Below are positions 63,857-64,000 of a stretch of 64,000 nucleotides of DNA, piece by piece. Numbering within the stretch: position 1 is the stretch's first letter; each line of letters begins with the position of its first letter. Origin of the DNA: Opitutia bacterium (GTDB taxonomy: Bacteria; Verrucomicrobiota; Verrucomicrobiae; Opitutales; UBA953); contig SFEJ01000002.1 of the NCBI GenBank assembly GCA_004558035.1, positions 35,350-99,349 of the forward strand. Direction: 5' to 3'. A program made the position numbers and the translations under genes. The notes below the pieces were generated by a model. The model had not been told where the DNA came from. It worked only from the letters and a program-made list of their open reading frames with translations, and did not search any database.

Positions 63857-64000
63857 AGTTACGGGAAGTTATGGAGGTGACGAGGTTATGAGGTTATGGA
63901 AGTTCATTGCGTTCGGCTGCGCCGAAAGGATTTCAAAAATCTTTTTCGCGAAGCGAAAGTCAATGAACCTCCATAACTTCATAACCGCCATAACCTCATC
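63857..64000. repeat. Imperfect palindromic element (CATAACCTC family), copy 2, possibly cut by window end
   Basis: The arms (GTTACGGGAAGTTATGGAGG... and ...CCTCCATAACTTCATAACC) flank a core that matches the 44944-45085 copy: GTTCGGCTGCGCCGAAAGG, ATTTCAAAAATC, TTCGCGAAGCGAAA. The core is better conserved between copies than the arms. It lies about 75 bp upstream of the fusion gene start. Confidence 0.8.

Overview
The window is a GC-rich bacterial chromosome segment. It looks like Verrucomicrobiota (Opitutia-like, possibly gut-associated). I infer this from the mix of a methylmalonyl-CoA (succinate/propionate) gene set, a B12-dependent ribonucleotide reductase, FabV enoyl reductase, a giant Ala/Thr/Ser/Gly-rich autotransporter-type surface protein and weak Shine-Dalgarno signals. 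No rRNA or taxonomic marker was available to confirm it. There is one tRNA (Val, CAC) and no CRISPR array, IS element or prophage.

Layout. 1-9695 (minus): the first 3,231 codons of a giant secreted beta-helix adhesin whose 3' end lies outside the window. 9696-9980: a divergent intergenic region holding a perfect 22-nt inverted repeat. 9981-11024: a tyrosine recombinase. 11-18.4 kb (minus): SNF2/SWIM helicase, NAD-dependent DNA ligase, MBL-fold hydrolase, POT peptide transporter. 18.5-27 kb (plus): tRNA-Val, PP2C phosphatase, NAD(P)HX repair enzyme, pgk, tpiA, a sugar-kinase-like phosphotransferase, a CvpA-like membrane protein and an ECF sigma factor. 27-33 kb: EamA transporter and recJ (minus), a MacB-type ABC pair (plus), a TonB-like protein (minus). 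33.5-41 kb (minus): acyl-CoA synthetase, meaB, methylmalonyl-CoA epimerase, mutA, mutB. 41.2-44.9 kb (plus): fabV and nrdJ. 45-55.4 kb: cdsA, uppS, gdhA, TPR protein, site-2 protease, coiled-coil protein, asd, L,D-transpeptidase, PfkB kinase, cysK, HAD phosphatase. 55.4-63.8 kb (minus): NERD protein, U32 peptidase, RhuM-family protein, HSL-type esterase, and a 962-aa hydrolase/DedA/ATP-grasp-like fusion.

How the genes work together. The B12-dependent mutase with its MeaB chaperone, epimerase and an acyl-CoA synthetase form a coherent propionate/succinate interconversion operon. NrdJ makes the cell doubly dependent on B12. uppS-cdsA serve envelope lipid synthesis; gdhA, asd and cysK serve amino-acid synthesis.

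Three things stand out. (1) The inverted repeat between the divergent adhesin and tyrosine recombinase has the architecture of an invertible phase-variation switch. (2) The word CGGGAACG/CGTTCCCG (usually GCGGGAACG) is scattered through genes and intergenic DNA at about 1 per 200-300 bp in the stretches I counted. Inverted pairs of it form several terminators, as DNA-uptake sequences do in other bacteria. (3) Several gene ends carry dispersed hairpins made of short repeated words; one of these encodes the C-terminus of MeaB.
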